Notes: generated from the letters alone by a model not told the origin. 64,000 bases of DNA from Patescibacteria group bacterium (GCA_025057905.1 JANWUX010000002.1:62001-126000); one strand, 5' to 3'; shown: positions 9,782 to 20,364, counted from the first letter of the stretch. Numbers and translations are program-made.

Positions 9782-10651
9782 ATGAGACTCTTAAATCTTT
9801 TGAAAGAGAATAACATCATCAAAGCTTCATTAGATGACAGTCTTCACACCGTTTTGAAAAAATTGTCAACCTCTCACGATGCTGCCTTTGTCTTTGATGA
9901 TAAAGGAAAATTTGTTGGCCTAATTAATCCTTATCATCATCTTATAAAGAACTCATATCCGGCGAACACTCGGATAAAGAATTGTCTATTTCATCCACCA
10001 AAAATTCATCTCAATTATCCTCTAACCAAAGTCGTCGAGCTTTTTATTCAGTCAAAAGTTCATTATTTACCTGTTTTTGACAATCAAGAAAACTTCATCG
10101 GGATAATTTCTGCAAGAAGAATTCTTAACTACCTAAAGACTCTTCCAATTTTTGGGGTAAAAATCAGCGAGTTTATAAAAAATAAGCGTTTGCCAATTGT
10201 TGTCAATGTTTCAGATTCAATCTCAAAAGCTCTTGGAATATTCAAGAAGGAAAAGATTTCGAAGCTAATTGTTGTGTCGAAAGACAACAAAGTCAAGGGG
10301 ATTCTTAGCTTCTATGACCTGATCAATCTTCTAAGTTTTCCCAAAAGTCGTGAGTCAAGAGGCGAGCGAATTGGCTCAAAGACAAGCTATCTTAATAAGC
10401 CTGCCTCTGATTACTGCAAAACAGTATTCTTGACGGTAAAAAAAGATGATAATCTTAGCAAAGTGGCTCAGTTAATCATCAATAAGTCGATTGGCAGCGT
10501 TGTTATTGTTGATGAGGAAAACAGGCCTGTAAATATCATCACCACGCGAGATCTTTTATCTCATTATATCATTCGCTCTAAGGCAGGCTTTCTAAAAAAA
10601 GTAACCTCAAAAATAAAATCGGTTCTTCCTCTAAAAGAAAAGCCATCATGA
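9782..10651 (+). CDS. Multi-CBS-domain protein
   Basis: Repeated CBS-like units (DAAFVFDDKGKFVGLINPYHHL; HYLPVFDNQENFIGIISARRIL; KLIVVSKDNKVKGILSFYDLI; GSVVIVDEENRPVNIITTRDLL). Confidence 0.8.
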   Translation: MRLLNLLKENNIIKASLDDSLHTVLKKLSTSHDAAFVFDDKGKFVGLINPYHHLIKNSYPANTRIKNCLFHPPKIHLNYPLTKVVELFIQSKVHYLPVFDNQENFIGIISARRILNYLKTLPIFGVKISEFIKNKRLPIVVNVSDSISKALGIFKKEKISKLIVVSKDNKVKGILSFYDLINLLSFPKSRESRGERIGSKTSYLNKPASDYCKTVFLTVKKDDNLSKVAQLIINKSIGSVVIVDEENRPVNIITTRDLLSHYIIRSKAGFLKKVTSKIKSVLPLKEKPS

Positions 10652-12510
10652 AGATAAATATCGGCCTAATTTTAATCCTGATAATCGCCTTTCTTTTTAG
10701 ATTTAACAATCTAAACTGGGATCAATACCAGCATCTTCATCCTGACGAGAGATTTTTGACTTTAGTGGGAATAAAGATGATCTGGCCAGAGAGTCTGCTT
10801 GAGTATCTTGATCCACAACGATCGAAGCTTAATCCATTTAATCTTGGAGAAGGTTTTTTTGTCTATGGGAGCTTTCCTTTGACAATCGTTAAGTATTTGG
10901 CGCTTAATCTAAATTTAGATACCTACAATTATTTCAACATCGTTGGAAGATATGTGTCTGCTTTTCTTGATTTTCTAGTGGTGATCTTAGTTTACAAGGT
11001 TTCGAAGTTATTCATTACCCAAAAGATTATCAACTTTAGATCGTCATTCTTGAGAAATTATTCTCCTCTTCTAGCCAGCTTTTTTTATGGAGTTTCTGTT
11101 TATCCGATTCAGGCGGCTCATTTCTTTACCACGGATACTTTCTTAAATTTTTTTTTGTTTGGTAGTTTTTATTTTTGCCTTCGATTTTCACTCTCTTTTT
11201 CAAAAAGTGGTTTTTTCACCAAAATCAGATTGTCACGGCTTTTTTTTCTTTTTGTCTCGGCGATTTTTCTTGGTTTAGCTTTTGGGTCAAAAATTAGCGC
11301 CATAGTTATTCTTCCTCTAAATCTTGCAGCCATGGTAAGTCTTTGGTTTCTAAAAGTTAGAGATCTCGTTTTGACTAAGAAAAAAATATCACTGTTGAGG
11401 CATTTTTTGCCCCTGGTTTTTTTTGTTTTCCTTTATCTTTCAATGGCTTATCTAAGTTTGCGTCTTACCAATCCATTCTACTTCAACTCAGCAAATTTTT
11501 TTGATCTTCGGCTTAACAATCAGTTTATCTCAAGCCTTAAAACCTTGATCGCTCTTAGTCGGGAAGATGCCTGGTATCCGCCGGGGGTTCAATGGCTAAA
11601 CAAGCCTTGGTGGTATCTTTTGACAACAACTTTCTTTGCTGGTTTGGGTCCAGTGAATTTTATTGTTATGCTAGCCGGAGTTTCCTGGTATTTGAAGAGG
11701 ATTATAAATCATAAACCTAGAAAAGAGGAGTTAATTTTAATTCTTGTTCTTTTGTGGCTAGTTGGTCTTTTTTTTTATCAGTCAATTCAGTTTGTCAAAT
11801 CAATCAGGTACACCCTCTATCTTTATCCTTTCTTTGCTTTTTTTGGTGGTTTGGGAATTGGCGTTATTATTGAGTTACTAAAGTCTACTGACCTTTTTAA
11901 GACAAGGAAATTTTTTTTAAATATCTTCAAGATTATTGTCGCTTTTGCTCTTTTAGCTTGGCCAATTTTATTTTCAACCATTTACCTCAATAAACACACT
12001 CGAGTGGAAGCCTCGGAGTGGATTTATGAAAAAATTCCTGATAGAACGATAATTGCTGGCGAGTATTGGGATGATCCTCTTCCTCTTGCTGTTTCTAATC
12101 CTCAGGGAAAGACGATCAAGATCGAACTTTTGCCAATTTTTGATCCTGATACTCTTGACAAGTGGCGAAAGATGAAAGAAATCTTAACCAAAGCTCATTA
12201 TTACATATTATCCTCAAATCGAGGATGGGGGAGTATATCAACAGTTCCTGAGAGATACCCGATAATGACAAAGTTTTATGAGAGTTTATTAAAGCAAGAA
12301 TGTTTCAGCCTCCGGGAGTTTTGTAGTGATAAAGATTGTCAGCCTCAGATAATTATCGGTTCCTATTCTTCTGATAGATTTTGTTTTCGAAAAATTAAAG
12401 AGTTCTTACCATATTACTACCAATTTCTTCGATATCCGGAGAATCTTATTGAAGAAACTTTTACTGTCTATGATCATCCTACGGTCATGGTATTTAGAAA
12501 AGAAAATTAG
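10648..12510 (+). CDS. GT39/ArnT-like membrane glycosyltransferase
   Basis: LRFNNLNWDQYQHLHPDERFLTLV N-terminal motif; many TM segments. Confidence 0.7.
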   Translation: MKINIGLILILIIAFLFRFNNLNWDQYQHLHPDERFLTLVGIKMIWPESLLEYLDPQRSKLNPFNLGEGFFVYGSFPLTIVKYLALNLNLDTYNYFNIVGRYVSAFLDFLVVILVYKVSKLFITQKIINFRSSFLRNYSPLLASFFYGVSVYPIQAAHFFTTDTFLNFFLFGSFYFCLRFSLSFSKSGFFTKIRLSRLFFLFVSAIFLGLAFGSKISAIVILPLNLAAMVSLWFLKVRDLVLTKKKISLLRHFLPLVFFVFLYLSMAYLSLRLTNPFYFNSANFFDLRLNNQFISSLKTLIALSREDAWYPPGVQWLNKPWWYLLTTTFFAGLGPVNFIVMLAGVSWYLKRIINHKPRKEELILILVLLWLVGLFFYQSIQFVKSIRYTLYLYPFFAFFGGLGIGVIIELLKSTDLFKTRKFFLNIFKIIVAFALLAWPILFSTIYLNKHTRVEASEWIYEKIPDRTIIAGEYWDDPLPLAVSNPQGKTIKIELLPIFDPDTLDKWRKMKEILTKAHYYILSSNRGWGSISTVPERYPIMTKFYESLLKQECFSLREFCSDKDCQPQIIIGSYSSDRFCFRKIKEFLPYYYQFLRYPENLIEETFTVYDHPTVMVFRKEN

Positions 12511-13364
12511 AAATTCGAGTGTTGGATTTCTTTTTGTCTTTTATCGAGTTTTTTTAGTAAGACGATGATATTCGTAGATGTTCTTGATTGACAATTAAAG
12601 AGAGATTCCAAATGTGTTGGCAAGTGGAAAATGAATGATATCAGCTTTGCTAATCTTTTATTTTCATTAAAATTAAAACGATTCACACTTTGTAAATTAA
12701 AACTTTCAACAATATTCTTCCCTAGGCCATAAATCATAAAATGACTTAATGGCCAGCAGAATCTAATGAGATACTTTGTTTCTAGAATTTCAAGGCCAGC
12801 TTGAGTGACAACTTTTCTTAAATTATTGGAGGAGTAAAGTCTTTCATGATCGGCCCAAATACCAGCTAGCCACCAGGTGTTCTTATTTACGTGAATTTTA
12901 AAAAATTTCATTAAAATCCAATTAAGGGGATCCCAAAGAAAAGGAAATTCTTCATTTGGCACAGTGATGATTAGATAACCTTTGTCTTTTAAAACTCTTT
13001 TTAGTTCTCTTAAGGCCCCCACGTCATCTTTAAGATGCTCAATGACCTCTGAACAGATAATCAGATCAAAATAATTGTCTTGATAACTGGTCTTCTGGAT
13101 ACTTTGTTTCTTCACAAAAACCCGGGAATCATCGCTTGTTATTTGATTGGCAATCTTCAAGTAATGATCATTTATGTCAATACCGTGAATTTCTCTAATG
13201 AAGGGAAAATATGTCAAGGCCTTTAGGTAAAAACCTCGACCGCAGCCGGCATCGAGGACTTTTTTTGGTTTTAATGTTTCTACTTTTTCCAAGATATATC
13301 TTGCTCTTTCTAGAAAAGCCGGATCAATCTCACTCTGTAAAAAATTTCTTAATTTTTCTATCAT
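12507..13364 (-). CDS. Class I SAM-dependent methyltransferase
   Basis: KKVLDAGCGRGFYLKAL...DLIICSEVIEHLKDDVGALRELKRVLKDKGYLIITVPN. Confidence 0.85.
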   Translation of the reverse strand: MIEKLRNFLQSEIDPAFLERARYILEKVETLKPKKVLDAGCGRGFYLKALTYFPFIREIHGIDINDHYLKIANQITSDDSRVFVKKQSIQKTSYQDNYFDLIICSEVIEHLKDDVGALRELKRVLKDKGYLIITVPNEEFPFLWDPLNWILMKFFKIHVNKNTWWLAGIWADHERLYSSNNLRKVVTQAGLEILETKYLIRFCWPLSHFMIYGLGKNIVESFNLQSVNRFNFNENKRLAKLISFIFHLPTHLESLFNCQSRTSTNIIVLLKKLDKRQKEIQHSNF

Positions 13365-15036
13365 CAGTCTTTTTTTTGATAAATTTAAGAAACAGAAGAT
13401 AGTTTTTTACTATTTTTTCTTTTTGATTAAAAATTTTGTTTATTTTAATTGCTAAATCAAGATAATCTTCTTTATTAAAAAGTAAACCGAATTTGGTTTT
13501 TTTAACAAGATATCTCGCTCCAGGAATATCAGCGACCAGGCACGGTTTGCCATTGATCATCGCTTCCATTTGCATTAGATTAAAACAATCAGATCTTGAA
13601 GGAACAATAAAAAAATCAATCATTTGATAAAAGTCTACCAGTTCCTGATCGTTCAAATGACCTAAAAAGGTAAGCCATCTTTTTAATCTTGATATTTCTG
13701 GTTTTAATATTTCAAAAGTTTTTTCATAACCAATTTTTGTCTTTCCGCCAAAAACAAAATGAGCGTTTTTTAGATATTTATTAGCTTCGGGAATTGCTTT
13801 GAGAAGAATATCAAAACCCTTTTCCTCAACAAAGCGTCCGCCAAATCCAAAAAGGATTTTTCCACTGTCTTTAAGTGATTTTAGTTTTCTGTAAATGTCA
13901 CTATGTTGAGATTGACTTTTAACCATCGAAACTGGAGGGATCAACGGTTGGAATTTATTTAAGAAATATTTCATTACTCTAGAGTGCTGAGCATAGTCTT
14001 TGGTGTAAGTGCTTACTTTATCTGCAAAAAAAAAGCTCACCAGAGTTGAGATATCAAATATTTTTTCTATGACAATATTAAATAATCCCTTGGTCAGTTT
14101 TAAATCACCTTGATGAAAAATAATGAGTTTTTTTTTGAAAAATTTAGCTACTAACGAAAGAGGCAAAATATTTGATAGTGGAGAGTTTAGAAAGACGATA
14201 TCGCTTCTTTTTAAAATTGAGATAAATGTAAATATCAAGGAGATGGAATATTTTACTCTACTAAATGAAAAGAGATAATTTTTTCTTATTATCACTACTC
14301 CTTTTGGTCCTTCGTCAATCTTTTTTAAATTTTTTTTAAATCTGACCGTCAAAATTTTTATGTTGAAATCTTTTTTAATCACCTGAGACAGATTGTAAAT
14401 TGATTTTGAGATGCCAGTCCAATGAGGATAGTAATAATCAGAAACTATTAAAATTGTTTTCTTTCCAACAATATCATTGATATAGGAAACAACTTCCTTA
14501 AGAGAAGAAAATTTGTAGGTGTAGTTTATTCTGCAGTCTAAAAGATTTGTTATCCAGAAAACTTTCAATTTTGGATAGTTTTTTTTTAATTTTTTAACGA
14601 TGTCAAAATTATCCTCGACAAAAAAATCAAGGTTTAATCTTTTGATAACTTTACTTTTATAGATATCGGGTTGCTCATTTTTTTTGTTGAAAAAATAGCC
14701 AGAAAAGAGCCTTTCTTTGTCGATCTTTCTCACCCAGGACCAAAAGTCTCTCTCTAAAAAACGGTAACGTGAGGAGACAATGTAGGCTTTAATTTTTTTT
14801 TCCTTTGCTAAGGCTTTTATTTCCTCAATTCCAGCTTGGGGAAAGAGGCTTGTTTTGTGAAAAAATTGCCAAAAAAGCTTTTCTAGCTTTGTTTTTGGAA
14901 AATAAAATTTATCAACGTCGCTTTTGAGAAGGTATTTTTTGAAAAAAAAGATAATCGGCCTTAAAATTCTAGCTGGATTGTACAACAAGACTCCATCTAG
15001 ATCAAAACCAACTCTTAAAGGCCTTTTTTCTACCAT
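13330..15036 (-). CDS. Fusion of N-terminal HAD/nucleotidase-like domain and C-terminal GT4 glycosyltransferase
   Basis: N-terminal RVGFDLDGVLL...YIVSSRYRFLERDFWSWV...LDFFVEDNFDIVKKL; then TILIVSDYYYPHWTGISKSIYNLSQVI...GFGGRFVEEKGFDILLKA...FIVPSRSDCFNLMQMEAMINGKPCLVADIPG. Confidence 0.75.
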   Translation of the reverse strand: MVEKRPLRVGFDLDGVLLYNPARILRPIIFFFKKYLLKSDVDKFYFPKTKLEKLFWQFFHKTSLFPQAGIEEIKALAKEKKIKAYIVSSRYRFLERDFWSWVRKIDKERLFSGYFFNKKNEQPDIYKSKVIKRLNLDFFVEDNFDIVKKLKKNYPKLKVFWITNLLDCRINYTYKFSSLKEVVSYINDIVGKKTILIVSDYYYPHWTGISKSIYNLSQVIKKDFNIKILTVRFKKNLKKIDEGPKGVVIIRKNYLFSFSRVKYSISLIFTFISILKRSDIVFLNSPLSNILPLSLVAKFFKKKLIIFHQGDLKLTKGLFNIVIEKIFDISTLVSFFFADKVSTYTKDYAQHSRVMKYFLNKFQPLIPPVSMVKSQSQHSDIYRKLKSLKDSGKILFGFGGRFVEEKGFDILLKAIPEANKYLKNAHFVFGGKTKIGYEKTFEILKPEISRLKRWLTFLGHLNDQELVDFYQMIDFFIVPSRSDCFNLMQMEAMINGKPCLVADIPGARYLVKKTKFGLLFNKEDYLDLAIKINKIFNQKEKIVKNYLLFLKFIKKKTDDRKIKKFFTE

Positions 15037-15050
15037 TGAGCTATTTTGAA

Positions 15051-15713
15051 TTATCGAATTGGAGGAATAAGAAGCCTTATAATAAAATTAGCAGTTGGTC
15101 TAAGGAAGTTGTCCAGCATTGAAAACCCCCCGATAGGAATGATCATCAAAATTAAAAAAATCAGACCATATTTTTCTAGTCGGTACCACTCTTGAGCTCT
15201 CTCTCTTGAAAGAATACCCCCAACAATTTTGAAGCCGTCAAGAGGAGCAACCGGGATGAGATTAAAAAGTCCCAGAAAAATATTTATCTGAATAACGGGG
15301 ACAAGAAATAAAAAACCTATAGTTTTTAAAAAATAACTTTCAAAAAAAATAAACAATCTGAGCAAGGAAGAAGATAAAATAGCCAAGATAAAATTTGATA
15401 GCGGACCGGCAAAGGAGACTAACGCAGTGTCCTTTCGGGGATTTTTAAGATTGAAGGGGTCAATTTCCACCGGGCGGCCCCAGCCAAAGCCGAAAAAAAA
15501 TAGGAACAAAATGCCCAAGGGATCTAAATGTGATCTTGGATTGAGATTGAGTCTTCCTTGAAGCTTTGGAGTTGGGTCGCCCAGTTGATAGGCAGTCCAA
15601 GCGTGGGCGAACTCGTGGATGGTAATGGCAAGGACAAGAACGACTAGATAAACAAAAAAAAGAGCTGGATTTTCAGAGAGTAAGTTGATCACTAATTGGG
15701 CAAAAATAACCAA
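15051..15713 (-). CDS. Site-2 protease-type M50 metalloprotease
   Basis: TIHEFAHAWTAYQLGDPTPKLQGRLNLNPRSHLDPLG (HExxH); NLIPVAPLDGFKI. Confidence 0.88.
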   Translation of the reverse strand: MVIFAQLVINLLSENPALFFVYLVVLVLAITIHEFAHAWTAYQLGDPTPKLQGRLNLNPRSHLDPLGILFLFFFGFGWGRPVEIDPFNLKNPRKDTALVSFAGPLSNFILAILSSSLLRLFIFFESYFLKTIGFLFLVPVIQINIFLGLFNLIPVAPLDGFKIVGGILSRERAQEWYRLEKYGLIFLILMIIPIGGFSMLDNFLRPTANFIIRLLIPPIR

Positions 15714-15774
15714 AAAAAATATTAAAAAGCTTGGGTTGATAAATATTTTATCAAATGTTATTATATTTAGATCT

Positions 15775-16104
15775 ATGGCAAACGCCTGCTACCACTGCGG
15801 AAAAAAAGCAATTTTTGGCCGGTCTCATACTCACCATCGAGGTGTCGCCGGTGGTCGGTGGAAAAAGAGAGCTCAAAAAACCAGAAGAATCTTTAGGGTA
15901 AATCTTCTGAAGGTGACTATAGTCGAAAACAAGCAGGAAAAAAGAGTAAAGCTTTGTTCCAAGTGCTTGAAGCGAATCAAGAAAGATCTTCGCGAGGGTA
16001 AAAGACCATTTCTCACCGTCAAGCATTTTCAGTCTCAATTTTTGTTGACGGCAAAAAAGGAAACCAATCTTAAGCTTTCTTCTGCCTCGTTGCCAGCAAA
16101 TTAA
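15775..16104 (+). CDS. rpmB: 50S ribosomal protein L28
   Basis: MANACYHCGKKAIFGRSHTHHRGVAGGRWKKRAQKTRRIFRVNL with CxxC pairs; ORF track starts earlier (15685). Confidence 0.85.
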   Translation: MANACYHCGKKAIFGRSHTHHRGVAGGRWKKRAQKTRRIFRVNLLKVTIVENKQEKRVKLCSKCLKRIKKDLREGKRPFLTVKHFQSQFLLTAKKETNLKLSSASLPAN

Positions 16105-16631
16105 AGATTGATCTCCTCTAAATGATCATTTTTTTGCTGATAGATTTTTTGATTTTGTTCCAAAGCTCGCTGAGTAAAAAGAATCCCTTTTAGATGGTCA
16201 ATCTCATGTTGAATAATTTTTGCTTCAAAACCCGTAAACCACTTTTTTTTTCTAATTCCGCTCTCGTCTTGGTATTCGAGAAGAACTCGCCAGGCTCGGT
16301 CTACTGTTGCCCAGATTCCTGGAATCGACAGACAACCTTCGAGAGTTAATTTTTTTTTGGGGTAAGAAGCTTTTTTTTTCGAGAATTGGGCCTCGACTAT
16401 TCTCGGGTTGACAAAGATTTTTATCTTAGATTTTTTTTGGGGCTTGATGATAAACAGAGAAAGATCAAAACCAACTTGATTGGCAGCTAAACCAACTCCC
16501 GGAGGATTAGTTTGAGCCTTCAGTGTCTCAATCATTTCTTTTATGATTTTTTTTAAACTGCCATCAAAACGCTCAATAGTTTTAGTTGGTGAAGAGAGTC
16601 GAGGATCAGGAACAGTGAGAATTTTTCGCAT
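16101..16631 (-). CDS. def: Peptide deformylase
   Basis: GVGLAANQVG, EGCLSIPG, QHEIDHLKGILF. Confidence 0.92.
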   Translation of the reverse strand: MRKILTVPDPRLSSPTKTIERFDGSLKKIIKEMIETLKAQTNPPGVGLAANQVGFDLSLFIIKPQKKSKIKIFVNPRIVEAQFSKKKASYPKKKLTLEGCLSIPGIWATVDRAWRVLLEYQDESGIRKKKWFTGFEAKIIQHEIDHLKGILFTQRALEQNQKIYQQKNDHLEEINL

Positions 16632-16674
16632 ATACAGCTATAGGTATTTATTATAATACTCCTAAAAACCAGGT

Positions 16675-17463
16675 ATGATGAAAAAGCCAAAACTTTCACT
16701 CTGTCTGGCTGTTTTTAATGAGGAGAGAAACATTCACCTTCCGCTTCAATCAGCATCAGACCTCACTGATGAAATTGTAATTGTTGACGGCGGTTCAACT
16801 GACAAAACGCTTGATATTGCCCGAAGATTCGGTAAGAAGGTGAGAATTTTTTACCGCAAAAATCAGTCGATGTTTCACAGAAATAAGCAGCTTGCCATTG
16901 AAAAGGCCAGAGGAGAGTGGATTCTTCAGCTGGATGCTGATGAGGAGTTAACTGACGAGCTTAAAAAAGAAATTAAAAATATAATAAATAACCCACAGAA
17001 AAAAGAGATCGCCGGCTACTGGATTCCAAGAAAAAATTGGTTTCTAACTCGTTTTCTTTATAAAGGCGGTCAGTACCCTGACTACACCCTTCGACTTTAT
17101 CGGCGAGGTAAAGCTAATTTTCCTTGCCAGAGTGTTCACGAAAATGTCAAGATAGCCGGCCCGGTTGGTTACTTAAAAAATCCAATTCTTCACTATGCCG
17201 ATCCTGATTTTTCGAGGTATCTTTATCGATGGGATCGTTACACAACCTTTGAAGTTGAAGAGATTTTGTCTAAAAAAAATAAGACCAAGAAACCTTCATT
17301 TTTTGAATATTTTTTCATAAAGCCTGGAGTGACCTTTTTTTCTCTTTATTTTAGACACAAAGGTTTTCTAGATGGGTTTGCCGGATTTGTTTTTGCCCTG
17401 TTTTCCGCTATTAGATTTTGGGTGATATTTATCAAATGGAAGACATGCCAGGTAAACAAATGA
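16675..17463 (+). CDS. GT2-family glycosyltransferase
   Basis: LSLCLAVFNEERNIHLPLQS...IVIVDGGSTDKTLDIARRFG...WILQLDADEEL. Confidence 0.9.
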   Translation: MMKKPKLSLCLAVFNEERNIHLPLQSASDLTDEIVIVDGGSTDKTLDIARRFGKKVRIFYRKNQSMFHRNKQLAIEKARGEWILQLDADEELTDELKKEIKNIINNPQKKEIAGYWIPRKNWFLTRFLYKGGQYPDYTLRLYRRGKANFPCQSVHENVKIAGPVGYLKNPILHYADPDFSRYLYRWDRYTTFEVEEILSKKNKTKKPSFFEYFFIKPGVTFFSLYFRHKGFLDGFAGFVFALFSAIRFWVIFIKWKTCQVNK

Positions 17464-17471
17464 AGAGACTT

Positions 17472-19115
17472 TCATAAACTATTTCTAGAAAAAGAGCCTA
17501 GAATTTCAAGCCATTTTCTCCAGTAATCCTCCAGCTCAATTTTTGGAAAATTCTCGAGAGGAACAACTTCATTATGCTCCTGCTGATTTTTTTGTTCATT
17601 CCCTTGAATTGATTTTTCATCAATTTGAGACTCTAGAATTTGGTTCTTGGGCTCTTGTTTTAAAACTTTTGCCAAGATATTGGCGGTTGCGATATTAGCG
17701 TCGGGAATATTGAGCACTGATATTATCTTTGAGAACGGCTCTCCTAGTATTGATCTTAAAATTAAGCGCCAACCCTTAAATTTTTCGGCTGAGAGACCGC
17801 CATAAATTAAAACTCTCATTTGGCTAGGTTCTTTTGAATTGGCTTCTAAAACTCTTAGTATTTTTTCTCTTATTCCAAAAACCATTCCGATGGCAATAGC
17901 AAAGAAAGCTTGTTGTTTGTCCTCTTCATTTAGAGATTCAAATTTGCTTTCGTCAATCAAGGCCACTTTAGGTGCGCTCTCAGAATCAATTTTTTTCAGC
18001 AGCCACCCTCTACTGTCTTTATCCGGCAGGTAGAAATAATTAGATTCAAACTCTTGATTTTGAAATTTTTTGGCAAAGTCTTCGAGAGTCTTGTCGATCT
18101 CAAGATACTTGATGTTGCCATCATTGTCAACAAAACCCAGCCTTGTGAACCACTCGCTAATTACATTAGCAGTCATTCTCTGGGTGAGGTAGCGAAAAGG
18201 TACATCTGCTTTGAAAAGAGAGGTTTGATCGACAACACTTTTATGGAATACAATCTTGCCGACTGAGTCAAGGCCGATAATAATATCCCAGGCGCTTATC
18301 TTGGTTTGATTAAGTAGTTCAGTCATGTACCTTAACTCAGCCTCGAAATCATTTATCGCAAATATCATTCCTTCAAGACTATCTTCAAATGGGGAGGAGC
18401 TGATTTTAAATTGATCTTCTTTTAAACCGAGTTTTTTGAAGATATATTCAAGTTCACCCGGAGAAAGATCTTTTCGTCCAAAGCCACCAATATCGGCGTA
18501 AGGGATTTTTAATCTTCGCGGATTTTTTTTATTCAAGTACCATTCAATCATTCCCATCATCGTTGAAAATTTCACTACTTCGAAAGAACAATCTTCACCA
18601 AAAATTAATTTCAAAACTTCAGGATTGTTCTCAAGGGCAATTAGCTTTCGCACACTGGTAGTTTTTTTCTCAGGATCGATATTAAGCTCTGTCAAAACAG
18701 CTTTTTGTTCTACGGTGAGTTCAGTTGCTAACGAGGGGTCATCGAGAAGAACAGCATAATCTTCTTCTCCATTGGCTTTTTTGTAATAAACTCCTAAGCT
18801 GTTGGTAAATCCAGTAAGAGTGATGATCTTGATTGTTCGGTCAGAGTCGGTTTCTTCTTTAAATATCTGAATTGACTCTTCTATCTTTCTAAATAACTCT
18901 TCCAAAGCTTTTTTTCCTATGATCCGAAAGCTTATTCCTTGAAACTCGACCAGTCCTGTTTTTGGCTTAAAGTCAATTTTTTCCGTGACTCCTCGATTGG
19001 GCGGCTCAGGTCTTATTTTCGTCTGAGTTGATCCTAAGTCAATTGAGATCAGAGAGAGGGGCACTTCACTCATCTTTTTTTGGTCTTCATTTTCAGATAT
19101 TAACTTTGAACTCAA
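17472..19115 (-). CDS. FGGY carbohydrate-kinase-like / actin-fold ATPase
   Basis: SIDLGSTQTKIRPE N-terminal phosphate loop; C-terminal YGGLSAEKFKGWRLILRSILGEPF similar to FGGY GGG...W motif; divergent. Confidence 0.45.
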   Translation of the reverse strand: MSSKLISENEDQKKMSEVPLSLISIDLGSTQTKIRPEPPNRGVTEKIDFKPKTGLVEFQGISFRIIGKKALEELFRKIEESIQIFKEETDSDRTIKIITLTGFTNSLGVYYKKANGEEDYAVLLDDPSLATELTVEQKAVLTELNIDPEKKTTSVRKLIALENNPEVLKLIFGEDCSFEVVKFSTMMGMIEWYLNKKNPRRLKIPYADIGGFGRKDLSPGELEYIFKKLGLKEDQFKISSSPFEDSLEGMIFAINDFEAELRYMTELLNQTKISAWDIIIGLDSVGKIVFHKSVVDQTSLFKADVPFRYLTQRMTANVISEWFTRLGFVDNDGNIKYLEIDKTLEDFAKKFQNQEFESNYFYLPDKDSRGWLLKKIDSESAPKVALIDESKFESLNEEDKQQAFFAIAIGMVFGIREKILRVLEANSKEPSQMRVLIYGGLSAEKFKGWRLILRSILGEPFSKIISVLNIPDANIATANILAKVLKQEPKNQILESQIDEKSIQGNEQKNQQEHNEVVPLENFPKIELEDYWRKWLEILGSFSRNSL

Positions 19116-20196
19116 CGACTTCTCCTTCTCTTATTTGATAATCTTTTCCAACAACTTGAACAAGGCCCATCTCTCTTGCTTTTGTCCACCCACCGGCCTC
19201 GACAAATTTTTCGAAGGCGATCACTTCGGCTTTGACAAAGTATTTCTCAAAGTCGCCATGAATCAAACCGGCAGCTTGAGGCGCAAATGTTCCTTTTCTA
19301 ATTGTCCAGGCTCGGACTTCCTTTCGGCCACAGGTAAAGAATGATATCAAATCAAGATTCTGATACGATTTCTTGATAAGCTTATCAAGTCCAGACTCTT
19401 GAAGAGAGTAGACCTTGAGATAGTTTTTTTGTTCTTGGCTTGGCAGAGAAGCAATTTCAGATTCAAGCTTGGCACAAAGAAAAATATAGTTAACTTTAGC
19501 GAGGTCTTTGAGTCGAAGAGTTTTTATAATCTCCTTAATTCTCTCCTCTGTTGTTTCTAAATTCTTTAGCTGATTTTCTGAGATATTGAAGGCAAAAATC
19601 ACAGGTTTTGCTGTTAAAAAGTTAAATCTTTTTATCGCTTCTTTTTCTTGATTATTTAAAGATATGCTTATTACAGGAACTCCCTCGTTCAGAAATTTTT
19701 TAATTTTTTTGAGGGTCATAAAGGTAAGAAAATCCTCTTTTGATGAATTGAGCATTGGAGGTTTTTGTTTCTCGATCGTCTGCAAATCAGCCAAGATAAG
19801 TTCAGTGTCAATCGTTTTGATGTCGTCGGCTGGGTCAATTTTTGACGATACATGAACAACATTTTTGTCTTCAAACAATCTAACAACATGAACAATAGCC
19901 GCGACTTCCCTTATGTAAGATAAAAATTTATTTCCGAGTCCTTGGCCAGTTGAGGCACCTTTTACTAGGCCAGCGATGTCATAAAACTTAACAAAAGCTG
20001 GGATTATTTTCTCAGTCTCAACAATCTTCGCTAAAGTTTTCAACCTTTCATTGGGAACCTCGACGATCCCAACATTAGGTTCGATAGTGCAAAAAGGATA
20101 ATTGGCAACGTCGGCTACCTGTTTTTTTAGGAGAGCATTGAAAAGAGTTGATTTGCCAACATTAGGCAAGCCGACGATGCCGACGGAAAGATTCAT
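19093..20196 (-). CDS. ychF: YchF/Obg-related ATPase
   Basis: VGIVGLPNVGKSTLFNALLKKQVADVANYPFCTIEPNVGIVEVPNERL; C-terminal TGS-like GLIHGDFEKYFVKAEVI. Confidence 0.94.
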   Translation of the reverse strand: MNLSVGIVGLPNVGKSTLFNALLKKQVADVANYPFCTIEPNVGIVEVPNERLKTLAKIVETEKIIPAFVKFYDIAGLVKGASTGQGLGNKFLSYIREVAAIVHVVRLFEDKNVVHVSSKIDPADDIKTIDTELILADLQTIEKQKPPMLNSSKEDFLTFMTLKKIKKFLNEGVPVISISLNNQEKEAIKRFNFLTAKPVIFAFNISENQLKNLETTEERIKEIIKTLRLKDLAKVNYIFLCAKLESEIASLPSQEQKNYLKVYSLQESGLDKLIKKSYQNLDLISFFTCGRKEVRAWTIRKGTFAPQAAGLIHGDFEKYFVKAEVIAFEKFVEAGGWTKAREMGLVQVVGKDYQIREGEVVEFKVNI

Positions 20197-20364
20197 GGCC
20201 TTGGTATTTTATCAAATTTTGTGAATCAAAACTTAATTTCTCGACGGCTCCATTGGTCCTAAATCAAATTTTTGCCTGAATTGGAGCTCTGAAAATAAAT
20301 TTTTGTTGGTTATAACCTACTGAATTAGCCCTTCCTCTTCATTAACATTCTTTCTGATTTTTAG

